Below are positions 1-8,391 of a stretch of DNA of 64,000 nucleotides, piece after piece (the first letter of the stretch is position 1; each line of letters starts with the position of its first letter). Made by a program: the position numbers and the translations under genes. The notes under the pieces are model-generated. The model did not search any database, was not told the DNA's origin, and was given only the letters and a program-made list of their open reading frames with translations. Source of the stretch: Ohtaekwangia kribbensis (GTDB lineage Bacteria > Bacteroidota > Bacteroidia > Cytophagales > Cyclobacteriaceae); NCBI RefSeq assembly GCF_042676245.1, contig NZ_JBHTKA010000001.1, forward strand, positions 992,001 through 1,056,000, given 5' to 3'.

Positions 1-406
1 AGCATTTGCTAAATTCTTTGATGCTGAGCTTGCTGTATGCGACAAGCACAGAAAAGAAGCCAACAAGGTTGAGTCCATGCGACTGATCGGTGAAGTAGAT
101 GGCAAAGATGTTATACTCGTGGATGACCTGGTGGATACAGCAGGAACAATTTGTAAAGCAGCAGCACTGCTGAAAGAGAAGGGTGCTAAATCCGTACGCG
201 CTGTTTGTACACACGGCGTACTCTCCGGTAATGCTTATGAAAACATCGATAGCTCTTTACTGGAAGAAATTGTGATTTCCGATACGATTCCGCTAAAGAA
301 GGAAAGCCCTAAAATTAAAGTGCTTTCGGTGTCTACACTGTTCGCCAAAGCGATCCGTAAGATTCATGACAACGAATCGATCAGCTCACTCTTCATTAAA
401 CTTTAA
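1..406 (+). CDS. prs: Ribose-phosphate pyrophosphokinase, C-terminal part
   Basis: This is the 3' end of PRPP synthase, which makes phosphoribosyl pyrophosphate from ribose-5-phosphate and ATP for nucleotide, His, Trp and NAD synthesis. The frame is open from base 2 and has no start in the window, so about 134 C-terminal residues are present and the gene begins upstream. The PRPP-binding loop is clear as VDDLVDTAGTI, followed by the usual segment ending in VCTHGVLSG. The next gene, rplY, starts 32 nt downstream, and prs-rplY-pth is a common bacterial gene order. Confidence 0.96.
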   Translation, partial: AFAKFFDAELAVCDKHRKEANKVESMRLIGEVDGKDVILVDDLVDTAGTICKAAALLKEKGAKSVRAVCTHGVLSGNAYENIDSSLLEEIVISDTIPLKKESPKIKVLSVSTLFAKAIRKIHDNESISSLFIKL

Positions 407-438
407 TTCAGAAACTTTTAATTAAACAATTATATACT

Positions 439-1089
439 ATGAAAACTGTTGAGATTATAGGGTATAAAAGAGCAAATCTCGGCAAGGCTGGTTCCCAGAA
501 GTTACGGGATGAGGGTCTTGTTCCCTGTGTACTGTACGGAGGAAATGAACAAATTCATTTCTATTCTCCGATGATTCTGTTCCGCGAACTGGTTTATACC
601 AACGAAGCACACTTTGTTCACATCAACATCGAAGGTGAAGAAGCACAGGCAATTCTTCAGGAAGTTCAGTTCCACCCGGTAAGTGAAGTAATTCTTCACG
701 CTGATTTTCTGCGCATCTCTGAAGACAGAAAAATTAAAATGAGCATCCCGGTTCGTCTGGTAGGTCAGGCTAAAGGCGTTGCTAAAGGTGGTACCCTTGT
801 ACGCAAGCGTGCTGCTTTGAAAGTATACGGCTTCCCGAAAGATATGCCCGATCATATCGATGTAGAGGTTTCTGATCTTGATTTCCACCACGCTATTAAG
901 ATTGGTGATATGAAAATGGAAGGCCTTGAGTTCCTGGATCCTAAACAAGCAACGATCGCTGCTGTTGAAGTTCCTCGCGCTGCTAAAATGGCCGCTGACG
1001 AAGCTGCTGCTGCTCCTGCTGAAGGTGCTGCCGCTGCTCCTGCTGCTGCGAAGAAAGAAGCTCCTAAGAAAGAAGAAGGTAAAAAGTAA
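439..1089 (+). CDS. rplY: 50S ribosomal protein L25, long (TL5/Ctc) form
   Basis: L25 binds 5S rRNA in the large ribosomal subunit. At 216 residues it is the long CTC/TL5 type: an N-terminal L25 domain (about 1-95), a beta-rich C-terminal domain (about 96-190, containing KVYGFPKDMPDHIDVEVSDL), and a low-complexity tail of Ala, Pro, Lys and Glu (about 186-216). The short E. coli L25 lacks the last two parts. The start is ATG at 439. A strong terminator follows, so it probably closes a prs-rplY transcript. Confidence 0.95.
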   Translation: MKTVEIIGYKRANLGKAGSQKLRDEGLVPCVLYGGNEQIHFYSPMILFRELVYTNEAHFVHINIEGEEAQAILQEVQFHPVSEVILHADFLRISEDRKIKMSIPVRLVGQAKGVAKGGTLVRKRAALKVYGFPKDMPDHIDVEVSDLDFHHAIKIGDMKMEGLEFLDPKQATIAAVEVPRAAKMAADEAAAAPAEGAAAAPAAAKKEAPKKEEGKK

Positions 1090-1110
1090 TCTGATACCTG
1101 AATCATATTC

Positions 1111-1143
1111 AAAAATCCTTCCCGGCAACGGGAAGGATTTTTT
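1111..1143 (+). terminator. Rho-independent terminator after rplY
   Basis: An uninterrupted stem (AAATCCTTCCCG pairing with CGGGAAGGATTT) closes a GCAA tetraloop and is followed by a T run. It lies 22 nt after the rplY stop. Confidence 0.85.
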
Positions 1144-1209
1144 GTTTATTACGGTTTCGAATGAAATCTTTGACCCTGGTATTGAACCACGAATATCATT
1201 TTTATCCCG

Positions 1210-1770
1210 ATGAAGTATTTAGTTGCAGGACTTGGTAACATTGGCGCAGAGTACGAGCTAACGCGCCATAATATTGGTTTTCTTATACTCGACCAGTTAG
1301 CCGACCAACAGAAAGTAAATTTCACAACGGACAGGCTGGCGGAAAAAGCAGAGTTCAAATTTAAAGGCCGCAGTATACATCTGATTAAACCCACTACCTA
1401 TATGAACCTGAGTGGCAAAGCCATAGCGTATTGGCTGCAGGATCTGAAGATACCGAAAGAGAATTTACTTGTACTGGTGGACGATCTCGCACTTCCTTTT
1501 GGAAGTCTGCGACTGCGTACCAAAGGCAGCTCTGCCGGGCACAACGGTTTAAAAAATATAGAACAGTTACTCGGTGGCCAGGATTACTCCCGTCTGCGTT
1601 TTGGTATAGGCAATGATTTCGGCAAAGGCCAGCAGGTGGATTTTGTGTTGAGTAATTTTGACAAGGCAGAGTTTGAGAAGTTACCGGAGGTAATCAACAA
1701 GGCAAACGAAATGGTGTTATCGTTTTGTACCATTGGTCCGGAGCGCACTATGAACGTGTTCAACAATTAA
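1210..1770 (+). CDS. pth: Peptidyl-tRNA hydrolase
   Basis: Pth releases peptides from prematurely dissociated peptidyl-tRNAs so that the tRNA can be recycled. The 186 residues match the bacterial family length. The N-terminal signature GLGNIGAEYELTRHNIGF contains the substrate-contacting Asn10 and catalytic His20. Further family blocks are KPTTYMNLSGKA, the DDLALPFG segment with the conserved Asp, and SAGHNGLKNI. Starts with ATG. It lies downstream of rplY beyond a terminator and is followed after 11 nt by a small thiamine-binding-like gene, probably co-transcribed. Confidence 0.95.
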   Translation: MKYLVAGLGNIGAEYELTRHNIGFLILDQLADQQKVNFTTDRLAEKAEFKFKGRSIHLIKPTTYMNLSGKAIAYWLQDLKIPKENLLVLVDDLALPFGSLRLRTKGSSAGHNGLKNIEQLLGGQDYSRLRFGIGNDFGKGQQVDFVLSNFDKAEFEKLPEVINKANEMVLSFCTIGPERTMNVFNN

Positions 1771-1781
1771 TATATAGTATC

Positions 1782-2066
1782 ATGAAGAACCAGGTACATA
1801 TAGCGATACAAATTGTTCCTATATCAAAAGGACACCCCTACCCGATCATCGATAAAGCGATTGAAGTTATTGATAAGTCGGGCGTTGCCTATAAAGTAGG
1901 CGCCATGGAAACGGTTATGCAGGGAGATTACGATACGTTGATGCGTGTTGCCAAAGAGGCTCAACAGATCTGCCTGGATTCCGGGGCGGATGAAGTCGTA
2001 GTGACGATGAAAGTACATGCCCGAAAAAACGGAGATGTAAACTGGGAAGAAAAAGGCATTCAATAA
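1782..2066 (+). CDS. Thiamine-binding-like MTH1187/YkoF-family protein
   Basis: A 94-residue protein of the MTH1187/DUF77 family, a small ferredoxin-like fold whose members bind thiamine or related ligands; its role in cells is not settled. Recognisable parts are the N-terminal strand HIAIQIVPISKG, the helix DKAIEVIDKSG, GAMETVMQGDYD, and the C-terminal DEVVVTMKVHARKNGDVNWEEK. The frame can be extended upstream into pth, but the ATG at 1782, 11 nt after the pth stop, gives the standard family N terminus. No thiamine genes or TPP riboswitch are nearby, so the ligand is not inferable here. Confidence 0.8.
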   Translation: MKNQVHIAIQIVPISKGHPYPIIDKAIEVIDKSGVAYKVGAMETVMQGDYDTLMRVAKEAQQICLDSGADEVVVTMKVHARKNGDVNWEEKGIQ

Positions 2067-2083
2067 AAATTACTGAATGCCTT
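2053..2083. terminator. Bidirectional terminator between convergent genes
   Basis: AAGGCATTCA pairs with TGAATGCCTT around an AT-rich loop. The left arm overlaps the last codons of the + strand gene. On the minus strand the stem is followed by TTTTTC, so it should also end metG transcripts. Confidence 0.7.
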
Positions 2084-2090
2084 CTATATT

Positions 2091-4181
2091 TTAGGATACG
2101 GTAGATCCCGGAGAAACTATATCTGTCGGCTGAACGAGTTTCAGCTTTCCGTCTTTATCTTCCGCCATCAGAATCATTCCCTGCGATTCAATACCCATCA
2201 TCTTGCGGGGAGCAAGGTTAGCAATGAACGTAACCTGTTTGCCTACCATCTCTTCAGGCGTATAGTGCAAAGCTATACCACTTAATATAGTTCTGCCACC
2301 CAACCCATCGTCTACACGCAGCTTGAGAAGTTTATTTGACTTCTCCATTTTCTCAGCAGCTGTTACCGTACCGACACGTATATCAAGTTTGGAGAAATCA
2401 TCAAATACAATCTCCGGTTTCAAAGGCTTTACCGGCACATCTTCAGAGGCTACGGGAGCCACAGTCTGCTGAGGTTTCTTCAAGCGCTCAACTTGTTTTT
2501 CAATCTCGGCATCCTCCACGTTTCTATATAATAGCTCGGCCTTACCAAGCTGATGCTGTGGCGGCACGATATGTACCAGTTCTTCCTTCTTCCAGAAATC
2601 TTTGCGACCTTGCTCCAACTCGCTGTTTAATTGTCTGCGAATGCTTGCTGCACCATCCGGCAGGAATGGTTCACACGCCAACGCTATATTTCCAACGACT
2701 GTCAGAGCATAATTCAAAATACATCCAACAGCTTCCATATCTTCTTTGGCAAGTTTCCAGGGCTCTGTATCCGCCAGGAGTTTATTACCTATACGCGCCA
2801 GGTTCAACATTTGGAATTGTGCCTCGCGGAAACGGAAGTTCTTCAAGGCATCAGTCATTTCTTTTACTGATTTGTTCAGATCTGTATGAGCCTGATTATA
2901 TAGTGACAAGATTCTCTTTCTTCTGTCATCTGTGCCTTGCAATTCATGTTCAGAGGGAACTTTACCATCAAAGTATTTCCACACCAGCACCATCACACGG
3001 TTTACAAAGTTACCGAGTATAGCTACCATCTCGCTGTTTACTTTCTGCTGGTAATCTTTCCAGGTGAAGTCAGCATCTTTTGTTTCCGGAGATATAGACG
3101 TCAATACATAGCGCAGTTCATCTCTTCTGCCTGGCAAATCCTGAAGATACTCGTGCAGCCAAACAGCGTGATTACGTGAAGTAGAAAGTTTATCACCTTC
3201 CAGATTCAAAAATTCATTGGCAGGAACGTTATCCGGAAGTATATAATCTCCGGCAGCTTTCAACATCGATGGGAAGATGATACAGTGGAATACTATATTA
3301 TCCTTGCCAATAAAATGTATCAGGCGGGTTTCCGGATCTTTCCAATACTTTTCCCAATCATTCGGCTTCAACTCTTTTGTAGCTGATATATACCCTATAG
3401 GGGCATCAAACCAAACGTAGAGCACTTTGCCTTTAGCATCGGGGAGTGGCACGGGAATTCCCCAATCCAGGTCGCGTGTAATCGAGCGAGGCTGGAGCCC
3501 CTGATCGAGCCATGATTTACATTGACCATATACGTTAGTCTTCCAGTCTTTATGACCTTCGATCAACCACTCCTTCAACCAGTCTTCAAACTTGTTCAGC
3601 GGGAAGTACCAATGCTTCGTTGGTTTCAACACTGGTGTATTACCAGAAACAGTAGACCGGGGGCTGATAAGCTGCTTGGGGCTTAAACTCGTACCACACT
3701 TTTCGCACTGATCGCCATACGCATTCGGATTACCACAATTCGGACAAGTACCGATGATATAGCGGTCTGCCAGAAATATACCTTCCTGCTCATCGAAATA
3801 CTGATCAGACGTCTCTTCAATAAAGAGGTCCTGGTCATATATCTTCTTGAAAAACTCCTGTGCCGTTTCGTAATGCACCGGGTTTGAAGTGCGCGAGTAA
3901 ATATTGAAGGAGATACCAAAATCTTCAAAGGCCTTCTTCATCAGCCCGTGATATTTATCAACAAAGGCTCTCGGCTCTACGCCTTCCTTGCGTGCTCCAA
4001 GTGTAATAGCTACGCCGTGCTCATCAGAGCCGCAGATAAAGACTACATCTTCTCCTCTAAGCCGCAGGTAACGGACATAGGTATCAGCTGGTAAATATGC
4101 ACCGGCAATGTGGCCGATGTGAAGTGGACCGTTGGCATACGGCAGAGCAGCCGTAATGGTATATCGTTTAAAGTCTGTCAT
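2091..4181 (-). CDS. metG: Methionine--tRNA ligase
   Basis: MetRS charges initiator and elongator tRNA with methionine. The 696 residues show the class I HIGH motif within LHIGHIAGAYLPADTY, a zinc knuckle CPNCG plus CEKCG in the connective peptide, and the second catalytic loop as DKLSTSRN (KMSKS equivalent). The C-terminal 100 residues form an OB-fold tRNA-binding domain (DIRVGTVTAAEKMEKSNKLL), typical of dimeric bacterial MetRS. Starts with ATG. It is convergent with the preceding gene, and its start lies back-to-tail with the TPR kinase gene, 65 nt away on the same strand. Confidence 0.97.
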   Translation of the reverse strand: MTDFKRYTITAALPYANGPLHIGHIAGAYLPADTYVRYLRLRGEDVVFICGSDEHGVAITLGARKEGVEPRAFVDKYHGLMKKAFEDFGISFNIYSRTSNPVHYETAQEFFKKIYDQDLFIEETSDQYFDEQEGIFLADRYIIGTCPNCGNPNAYGDQCEKCGTSLSPKQLISPRSTVSGNTPVLKPTKHWYFPLNKFEDWLKEWLIEGHKDWKTNVYGQCKSWLDQGLQPRSITRDLDWGIPVPLPDAKGKVLYVWFDAPIGYISATKELKPNDWEKYWKDPETRLIHFIGKDNIVFHCIIFPSMLKAAGDYILPDNVPANEFLNLEGDKLSTSRNHAVWLHEYLQDLPGRRDELRYVLTSISPETKDADFTWKDYQQKVNSEMVAILGNFVNRVMVLVWKYFDGKVPSEHELQGTDDRRKRILSLYNQAHTDLNKSVKEMTDALKNFRFREAQFQMLNLARIGNKLLADTEPWKLAKEDMEAVGCILNYALTVVGNIALACEPFLPDGAASIRRQLNSELEQGRKDFWKKEELVHIVPPQHQLGKAELLYRNVEDAEIEKQVERLKKPQQTVAPVASEDVPVKPLKPEIVFDDFSKLDIRVGTVTAAEKMEKSNKLLKLRVDDGLGGRTILSGIALHYTPEEMVGKQVTFIANLAPRKMMGIESQGMILMAEDKDGKLKLVQPTDIVSPGSTVS

Positions 4182-4246
4182 GATTCAAAATGCACGAGCG
4201 TGCAAAGATGATAATAGAAACGGAGGTAAAAAAATTCCTTCAGCGA

Positions 4247-6388
4247 TCAGATAGAAGGCTTTTCGGAGTCTTCATCCTGTTTGGGAGGCGTAGTCGGGAA
4301 GAGCACGTAAAATTCAGTATAACCTTCAGGCGTTGTGAGGAGTCCTACCCTGCCCCCAAGCTTGGCCGTTGCAGTCTTAACGATGTACAAGCCTATACCG
4401 CCCGTCTCAGAGCGTTCTGAAGCCCTGAAAAACATCCGGAAGAGTTTGCCAGGGTTTGCCTCGCTGATGCCGATACCGTTGTCTATAACGCGCACACGCA
4501 CCTGCCCTTGCCCGTTTGTATTCACGTGAATATCTACGAAAGAATCAACACGGTCAGACTCATTGTAGAACTTGATAGCATTATCAATAAGGTTCTCAAG
4601 TACGATGCGGATCAACTCTTTATCGGAAAGTATAGTAGCATTATCTTCAACATACCTCCTGATCTTGAGTTTCTGCGGGAGTCCCTTCTTCTTCTCCAGT
4701 AACAACACATCGTTTATGATCGTATCAAAATCAATTCGTGCTACACTTAATTTCGAGTTGTTGATCTGGTTTATAATCAGCAATCGGGTAAGTATAGTAT
4801 TTAATCGTTCCGCAGTTGTATCAAGTTTACTAAGGTAGTCGAGTGCCACCGGATCTTTCACATCCATCAGCGCCACGTTACACATCCCCTTCAAACTCGC
4901 CAACGGACCGCGTATATCATGTGAAGTTTTATAGATGAAGTTATCGAGTTCATCATTTACCTGCTTCAACGACTGATTAACACGCTCCAGATCAACAGTC
5001 TTTGCCTCAACTTCCTTATCGAGATATTTATTCTTGTCTTCGAGTAATTTGTTCTGCTCTTCAATTACCTCCTTCGCTTCCGACAGCTGCGCGTTCACTC
5101 TCTTGATCGTTCGATTGCTTCGCTGCAACACCAACACCAGCAACCCTGCGAGCATGGCAATTATAGCTATAGCTATATTCAGATCACGTTGTTGTTTGAT
5201 TACCTCTTCTTTGGCAGCGATGGTGGCAATGTTTTCGCGTTGTTCAAAATCTGTTTGGATTTTTGATAGGTTCTTGATCAATGATTCGCTATATATACTA
5301 TCTTTTAGATGTATATATTTATCTTGGTAGATAGCTGCTTGTTGGTAGTTTTTAGACTTATTAAAGAGAATAGAGAAACCTTTATAGATTTCTATCAACA
5401 ATAAATTATACTCAGTATCGTCAGCTATCTGTTCTGCTTCCTCCAAAGATTTTTTTGCATGCTCAACGTCATTAAGCTCAGTATATATTCTCGCTAAATA
5501 AACCAGGTTCTCCAGTCGCCATCTTTTATCACGGATCTGGTTGGCAACGTCATAAGATTTTATAAAATTCTCTTTCGATTTAGAGTAGACAGCAGTATCG
5601 TTAGTAACTTCAGCCTCTATAAAATACGAGACGCCTAACCCAAAATTACCTTCAATTCTTATCGCCTCACTGCAAATACTATCACAGAAATTAAACGCAT
5701 TTGTAATAAACTTTCTTGCTTCCTTATAATTTTTAAGCTGGTTATAACACAGACCAAGATTGATAAGCAATCTATCCATATCATATGTATAGTTTATGTC
5801 ATTTTTAATCTTCAGACAACGCTCATAATACTCAACTGCCCGCTCATAATTTTTAAGCTTAAAATACACGAGGCCTATATTGTTTAACGCTACACTAATT
5901 TCATCTTTTTTGCCACCCTTTTCTCGAATCACTAAAGACTGAAAATTATACTTTAACGCTTCATCATATTCCGCCCGGAGTGTATGTGTTAGGGCTAGTG
6001 CATTAAGAATCTTTTTTTCTTCATCTTCATAGGTATTTCTCTTTGCTATAGGTAATACTTCTTTTAGAACATCAATCGAATTTTCCAATTGATCAATCCT
6101 TCTATAAATTTGCCCTGCCAATCTCCCCGAGGTAACTATCTTCAAACTATCGCCAACATCATATGCTAAGTCGTAGGCCTGTTTAGCATAAACTGATGCC
6201 TCTCTGTTATCTACATCAAAAAGATCATAAGCTAATTGGTATAGTATCTCATAGCGATCTCGCCCTGATTTTTCCTTTAGAATTGATTTTAATGAATCAA
6301 CGTTGGATGTTGTTGTCTGTGCGCAAATACCAGTATAGATAAATATGGCTAACAGAAGAAACCCAAGCTTATAATTTATTTGGTACAC
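4247..6388 (-). CDS. TPR-containing sensor histidine kinase
   Basis: A 713-residue membrane kinase. An N-terminal signal or anchor (about 6-23, ending ICAQ) is followed by tetratricopeptide repeats (about 45-380) that should lie in the periplasm. Then come a transmembrane helix (about 404-422), a coiled coil (about 425-480), a HisKA domain with phospho-accepting His490 in TSHDIRGPLASL, and an ATPase domain with N box ENLIDNAIKF and glycine motifs DNGIGI and GGIGLYIV. No receiver or DNA-binding domain is fused and no response regulator is adjacent, so it is an orphan here. The start must be GTG at 6388, because an in-frame stop lies just upstream and no ATG precedes the signal. Two tiny exported peptides are encoded divergently. 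Confidence 0.9.
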   Translation of the reverse strand: MYQINYKLGFLLLAIFIYTGICAQTTTSNVDSLKSILKEKSGRDRYEILYQLAYDLFDVDNREASVYAKQAYDLAYDVGDSLKIVTSGRLAGQIYRRIDQLENSIDVLKEVLPIAKRNTYEDEEKKILNALALTHTLRAEYDEALKYNFQSLVIREKGGKKDEISVALNNIGLVYFKLKNYERAVEYYERCLKIKNDINYTYDMDRLLINLGLCYNQLKNYKEARKFITNAFNFCDSICSEAIRIEGNFGLGVSYFIEAEVTNDTAVYSKSKENFIKSYDVANQIRDKRWRLENLVYLARIYTELNDVEHAKKSLEEAEQIADDTEYNLLLIEIYKGFSILFNKSKNYQQAAIYQDKYIHLKDSIYSESLIKNLSKIQTDFEQRENIATIAAKEEVIKQQRDLNIAIAIIAMLAGLLVLVLQRSNRTIKRVNAQLSEAKEVIEEQNKLLEDKNKYLDKEVEAKTVDLERVNQSLKQVNDELDNFIYKTSHDIRGPLASLKGMCNVALMDVKDPVALDYLSKLDTTAERLNTILTRLLIINQINNSKLSVARIDFDTIINDVLLLEKKKGLPQKLKIRRYVEDNATILSDKELIRIVLENLIDNAIKFYNESDRVDSFVDIHVNTNGQGQVRVRVIDNGIGISEANPGKLFRMFFRASERSETGGIGLYIVKTATAKLGGRVGLLTTPEGYTEFYVLFPTTPPKQDEDSEKPSI

Positions 6389-6492
6389 GTGTGATTTTCA
6401 AAAATTTATTATCCCGAAAAATAAAATTCAGACCACCATCTTTGGCTTACAATTTAACGACAAAAAAACTAAATACTAAACCTCAACATACT

Positions 6493-6624
6493 ATGAAAAA
6501 AATTATCTACATCCTTTTAATTGCTTTTTCATGCGCTTTGACAATCACTTCTTGTACTGAAGAAGAAATAACTCCTACAAGTACAGATATGAATGGTGGC
6601 GGAGGAGGAATGGATCCTAAATAA
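6493..6624 (+). CDS. Small Gly-rich lipoprotein, 43 residues
   Basis: A short reading frame with ATG at 6493. A lysine-starting hydrophobic signal ends in a lipobox TITSC (Cys22), and the short mature part contains a run of five glycines and ends MDPK. This fits a secreted lipidated peptide. The frame is open further upstream, but the ATG directly before the signal is the sensible start. It is divergent from the TPR kinase and followed by another small exported peptide. Function unknown. Confidence 0.6.
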   Translation: MKKIIYILLIAFSCALTITSCTEEEITPTSTDMNGGGGGMDPK

Positions 6625-6670
6625 TCAAAGCTCATCTAAAGTAATTCATAGAACTTAATTCTCTAAGAAC

Positions 6671-6838
6671 ATGAAAACAAAAGCATTAAGCCTTATAGCA
6701 GTGGCTGCCATAGCAACACTCTCGTTTACTTTCGTAACCGTAAAAACTAGAAACGTTAATAAGAATATCGAAACTAAACCTTTAAAAGTTGTGCATGATG
6801 AACCTATCGGAGGATTTACAATGGAGGATAAACTGTAG
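6671..6838 (+). CDS. Small exported peptide with EPIGGF motif, 55 residues
   Basis: ATG at 6671, 46 nt after the previous small gene. The first 23 residues are a signal-like segment (LSLIAVAAIATLSFTFV). The mature tail is short and charged, ending HDEPIGGFTMEDKL. A strong terminator follows at 6869-6919, which supports a real transcription unit. No function can be assigned. The pairing with a preceding lipoprotein peptide and a divergent TPR kinase suggests a signalling or surface role, which is inference. Confidence 0.55.
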   Translation: MKTKALSLIAVAAIATLSFTFVTVKTRNVNKNIETKPLKVVHDEPIGGFTMEDKL

Positions 6839-6868
6839 TACATCTGACCAAGAGATATATAACAACCC

Positions 6869-6919
6869 ACAACAACGCTACTTATGATCTTGCCTGATTA
6901 GTAAGCAGCGTTGTTGTTT
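6869..6919 (+). terminator. Terminator after the small peptide genes
   Basis: ACAACAACGCT with CTTA pairs with TAAG and AGCGTTGTTGT, with one mismatch in the stem, followed by TTGTTGTTTA. It lies about 30 nt after the stop of the 55-residue peptide gene. Confidence 0.7.
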
Positions 6920-7331
6920 AAGACTATTCTACCCGACTGTCCATATTTTATCTGTAACCGCTCGTTTGAATGTTTCGAGAAGACTTTTGAAGCAGGTTCG
7001 TTAGGTAATAATTTACTTTTTTAGCCCACTTGTTGCATCTTAAGCAATTTCATAGGTCGAATCTATTAAATCACTGATCCAAATTAAGTGTAAGAACACT
7101 TATTAAAGTAATACTTTAAGTATTACTATTTCATATTTCTCTAAATTCATTACATGATAAAATCGTGATATTACGGTCAAAAAGTAACCTTATTTGTCAG
7201 GGCAATAGCATTTTTGACTGATAAAAGCCTTTTTATTAGCGTTTTTTAACTGTTACAACAAGGTAACCGATAATCTTATATAAAAAACCGACATTCAACA
7301 CTGAAAAACGATATTCTAAGGATTACAGCAA
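6920..7331. other. AT-rich intergenic stretch without a gene
   Basis: About 410 bases between the terminators of the small-peptide unit and of bioB. No reading frame with a plausible start and composition was found on either strand, and no tRNA-like or riboswitch-like fold was recognised. Confidence 0.6.
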
Positions 7332-7365
7332 TAAAAAAGGCGACCGATTAGATCGATCGCCTTTT
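7332..7365 (-). terminator. Rho-independent terminator after bioB
   Basis: On the minus strand, AAAAGGCGATCGAT pairs with ATCGGTCGCCTTTT (one mismatch) and continues into a T run. It lies 31 nt beyond the bioB stop. Confidence 0.85.
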
Positions 7366-7395
7366 CTCCATAAGACTTTATGATTGAAGCTATAA

Positions 7396-8370
7396 CTAAG
7401 CTGTAACCTCTTCCTTATACGCCTTCCGAGGCGTTAACTGAAGCTGCTGGAACATCTCCTGATCTTTGATATAGCCTGGGTTTGGCGTTGTTAAAAGTTT
7501 ATCTCCGGCAAATATACTGTTGGCTCCGGCCATGAAGCATAGTGCTTGTTCTTCGAGATTCATGCGTACGCGACCTGCCGATAGTCTTACCATTGTCTTC
7601 GGCATAATGATGCGTGCCGTAGCGATCATACGAACCATCTCCCATACGGACACTTTCGGTTGATCTTCGAGTGGCGTTCCCTCTACGGGTACCAATGCAT
7701 TTACCGGCACAGACTCAGGATGCTCTGGCAATGTTGCTAACGTGAGCAGCATGCCGATGCGATCATCTTCCTGTTCACCCATACCAATTATACCGCCTGA
7801 GCACACTGATATATTTGCCTTGCGTACGTGTGACAGCGTATCCAGACGATCTTTATAGGTACGCGTAGTAATTATATCATCGTAAAACTCTTCGCTGGTA
7901 TCAAGGTTGTGGTTGTATGCATACAGGCCTGCGTCTTTTAGCTTCTGCGCCTGCTCCGGTGTAAGCATACCAAGTGTACAGCATACTTCAAGACCTAACG
8001 AATTTACTCCCTTTACCATATCGATCACTTTATCGAAGTCGCGGTTGTCGCGTACTTCACGCCAGGCTGCACCCATGCAGAAACGTGTACTGCCAGACTC
8101 TTTTGCTTCTATAGCTTTATCGATCACTTCATTTACCTCCATCAGCTTCTGCACTTTTACATTGGTATGATAGCGTGCAGCCTGCGGACAATACGAACAA
8201 TCTTCAGGGCATCCACCGGTTTTTACCGACAGCAGTGTACATACCTGTACTTCCTGTGGATCATGAAATTCGCGGTGTATTGTTGCCGCCTGGTATATAA
8301 GGTCCAATACAGGCTTGTTATAAATGGCTGCGATCTCTTCGCGTGTCCAGTTATTGCGTATAGCGGTCAT
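7396..8370 (-). CDS. bioB: Biotin synthase
   Basis: BioB is the radical-SAM enzyme that inserts sulfur into dethiobiotin, the last step of biotin synthesis. The 324 residues carry the 4Fe-4S/SAM motif CPEDCSYC (Cys54, Cys58, Cys61) and the downstream YNHNLDTS and SGGIIGMGE blocks. The C-terminal FAGDKLLTT segment is also typical. The start is ATG at 8370, 21 nt after the stop of sppA on the same strand, so it is probably read from the sppA transcript. No other biotin genes are in the window. Confidence 0.96.
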   Translation of the reverse strand: MTAIRNNWTREEIAAIYNKPVLDLIYQAATIHREFHDPQEVQVCTLLSVKTGGCPEDCSYCPQAARYHTNVKVQKLMEVNEVIDKAIEAKESGSTRFCMGAAWREVRDNRDFDKVIDMVKGVNSLGLEVCCTLGMLTPEQAQKLKDAGLYAYNHNLDTSEEFYDDIITTRTYKDRLDTLSHVRKANISVCSGGIIGMGEQEDDRIGMLLTLATLPEHPESVPVNALVPVEGTPLEDQPKVSVWEMVRMIATARIIMPKTMVRLSAGRVRMNLEEQALCFMAGANSIFAGDKLLTTPNPGYIKDQEMFQQLQLTPRKAYKEEVTA

Positions 8371-8391
8371 GTATATCTATAGGTTAATGAA

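Noticed and set aside
502..1128. Long minus-strand frame of 208 residues over rplY
   Set aside because: It is the antisense of rplY; composition is Ser/Phe-rich and meaningless, while rplY is clear.
7080..7320. AT-rich intergenic DNA resembling an origin or promoter array
   Set aside because: No DnaA boxes, iterons or -7/-33 pairs were found; it is simply AT-rich.
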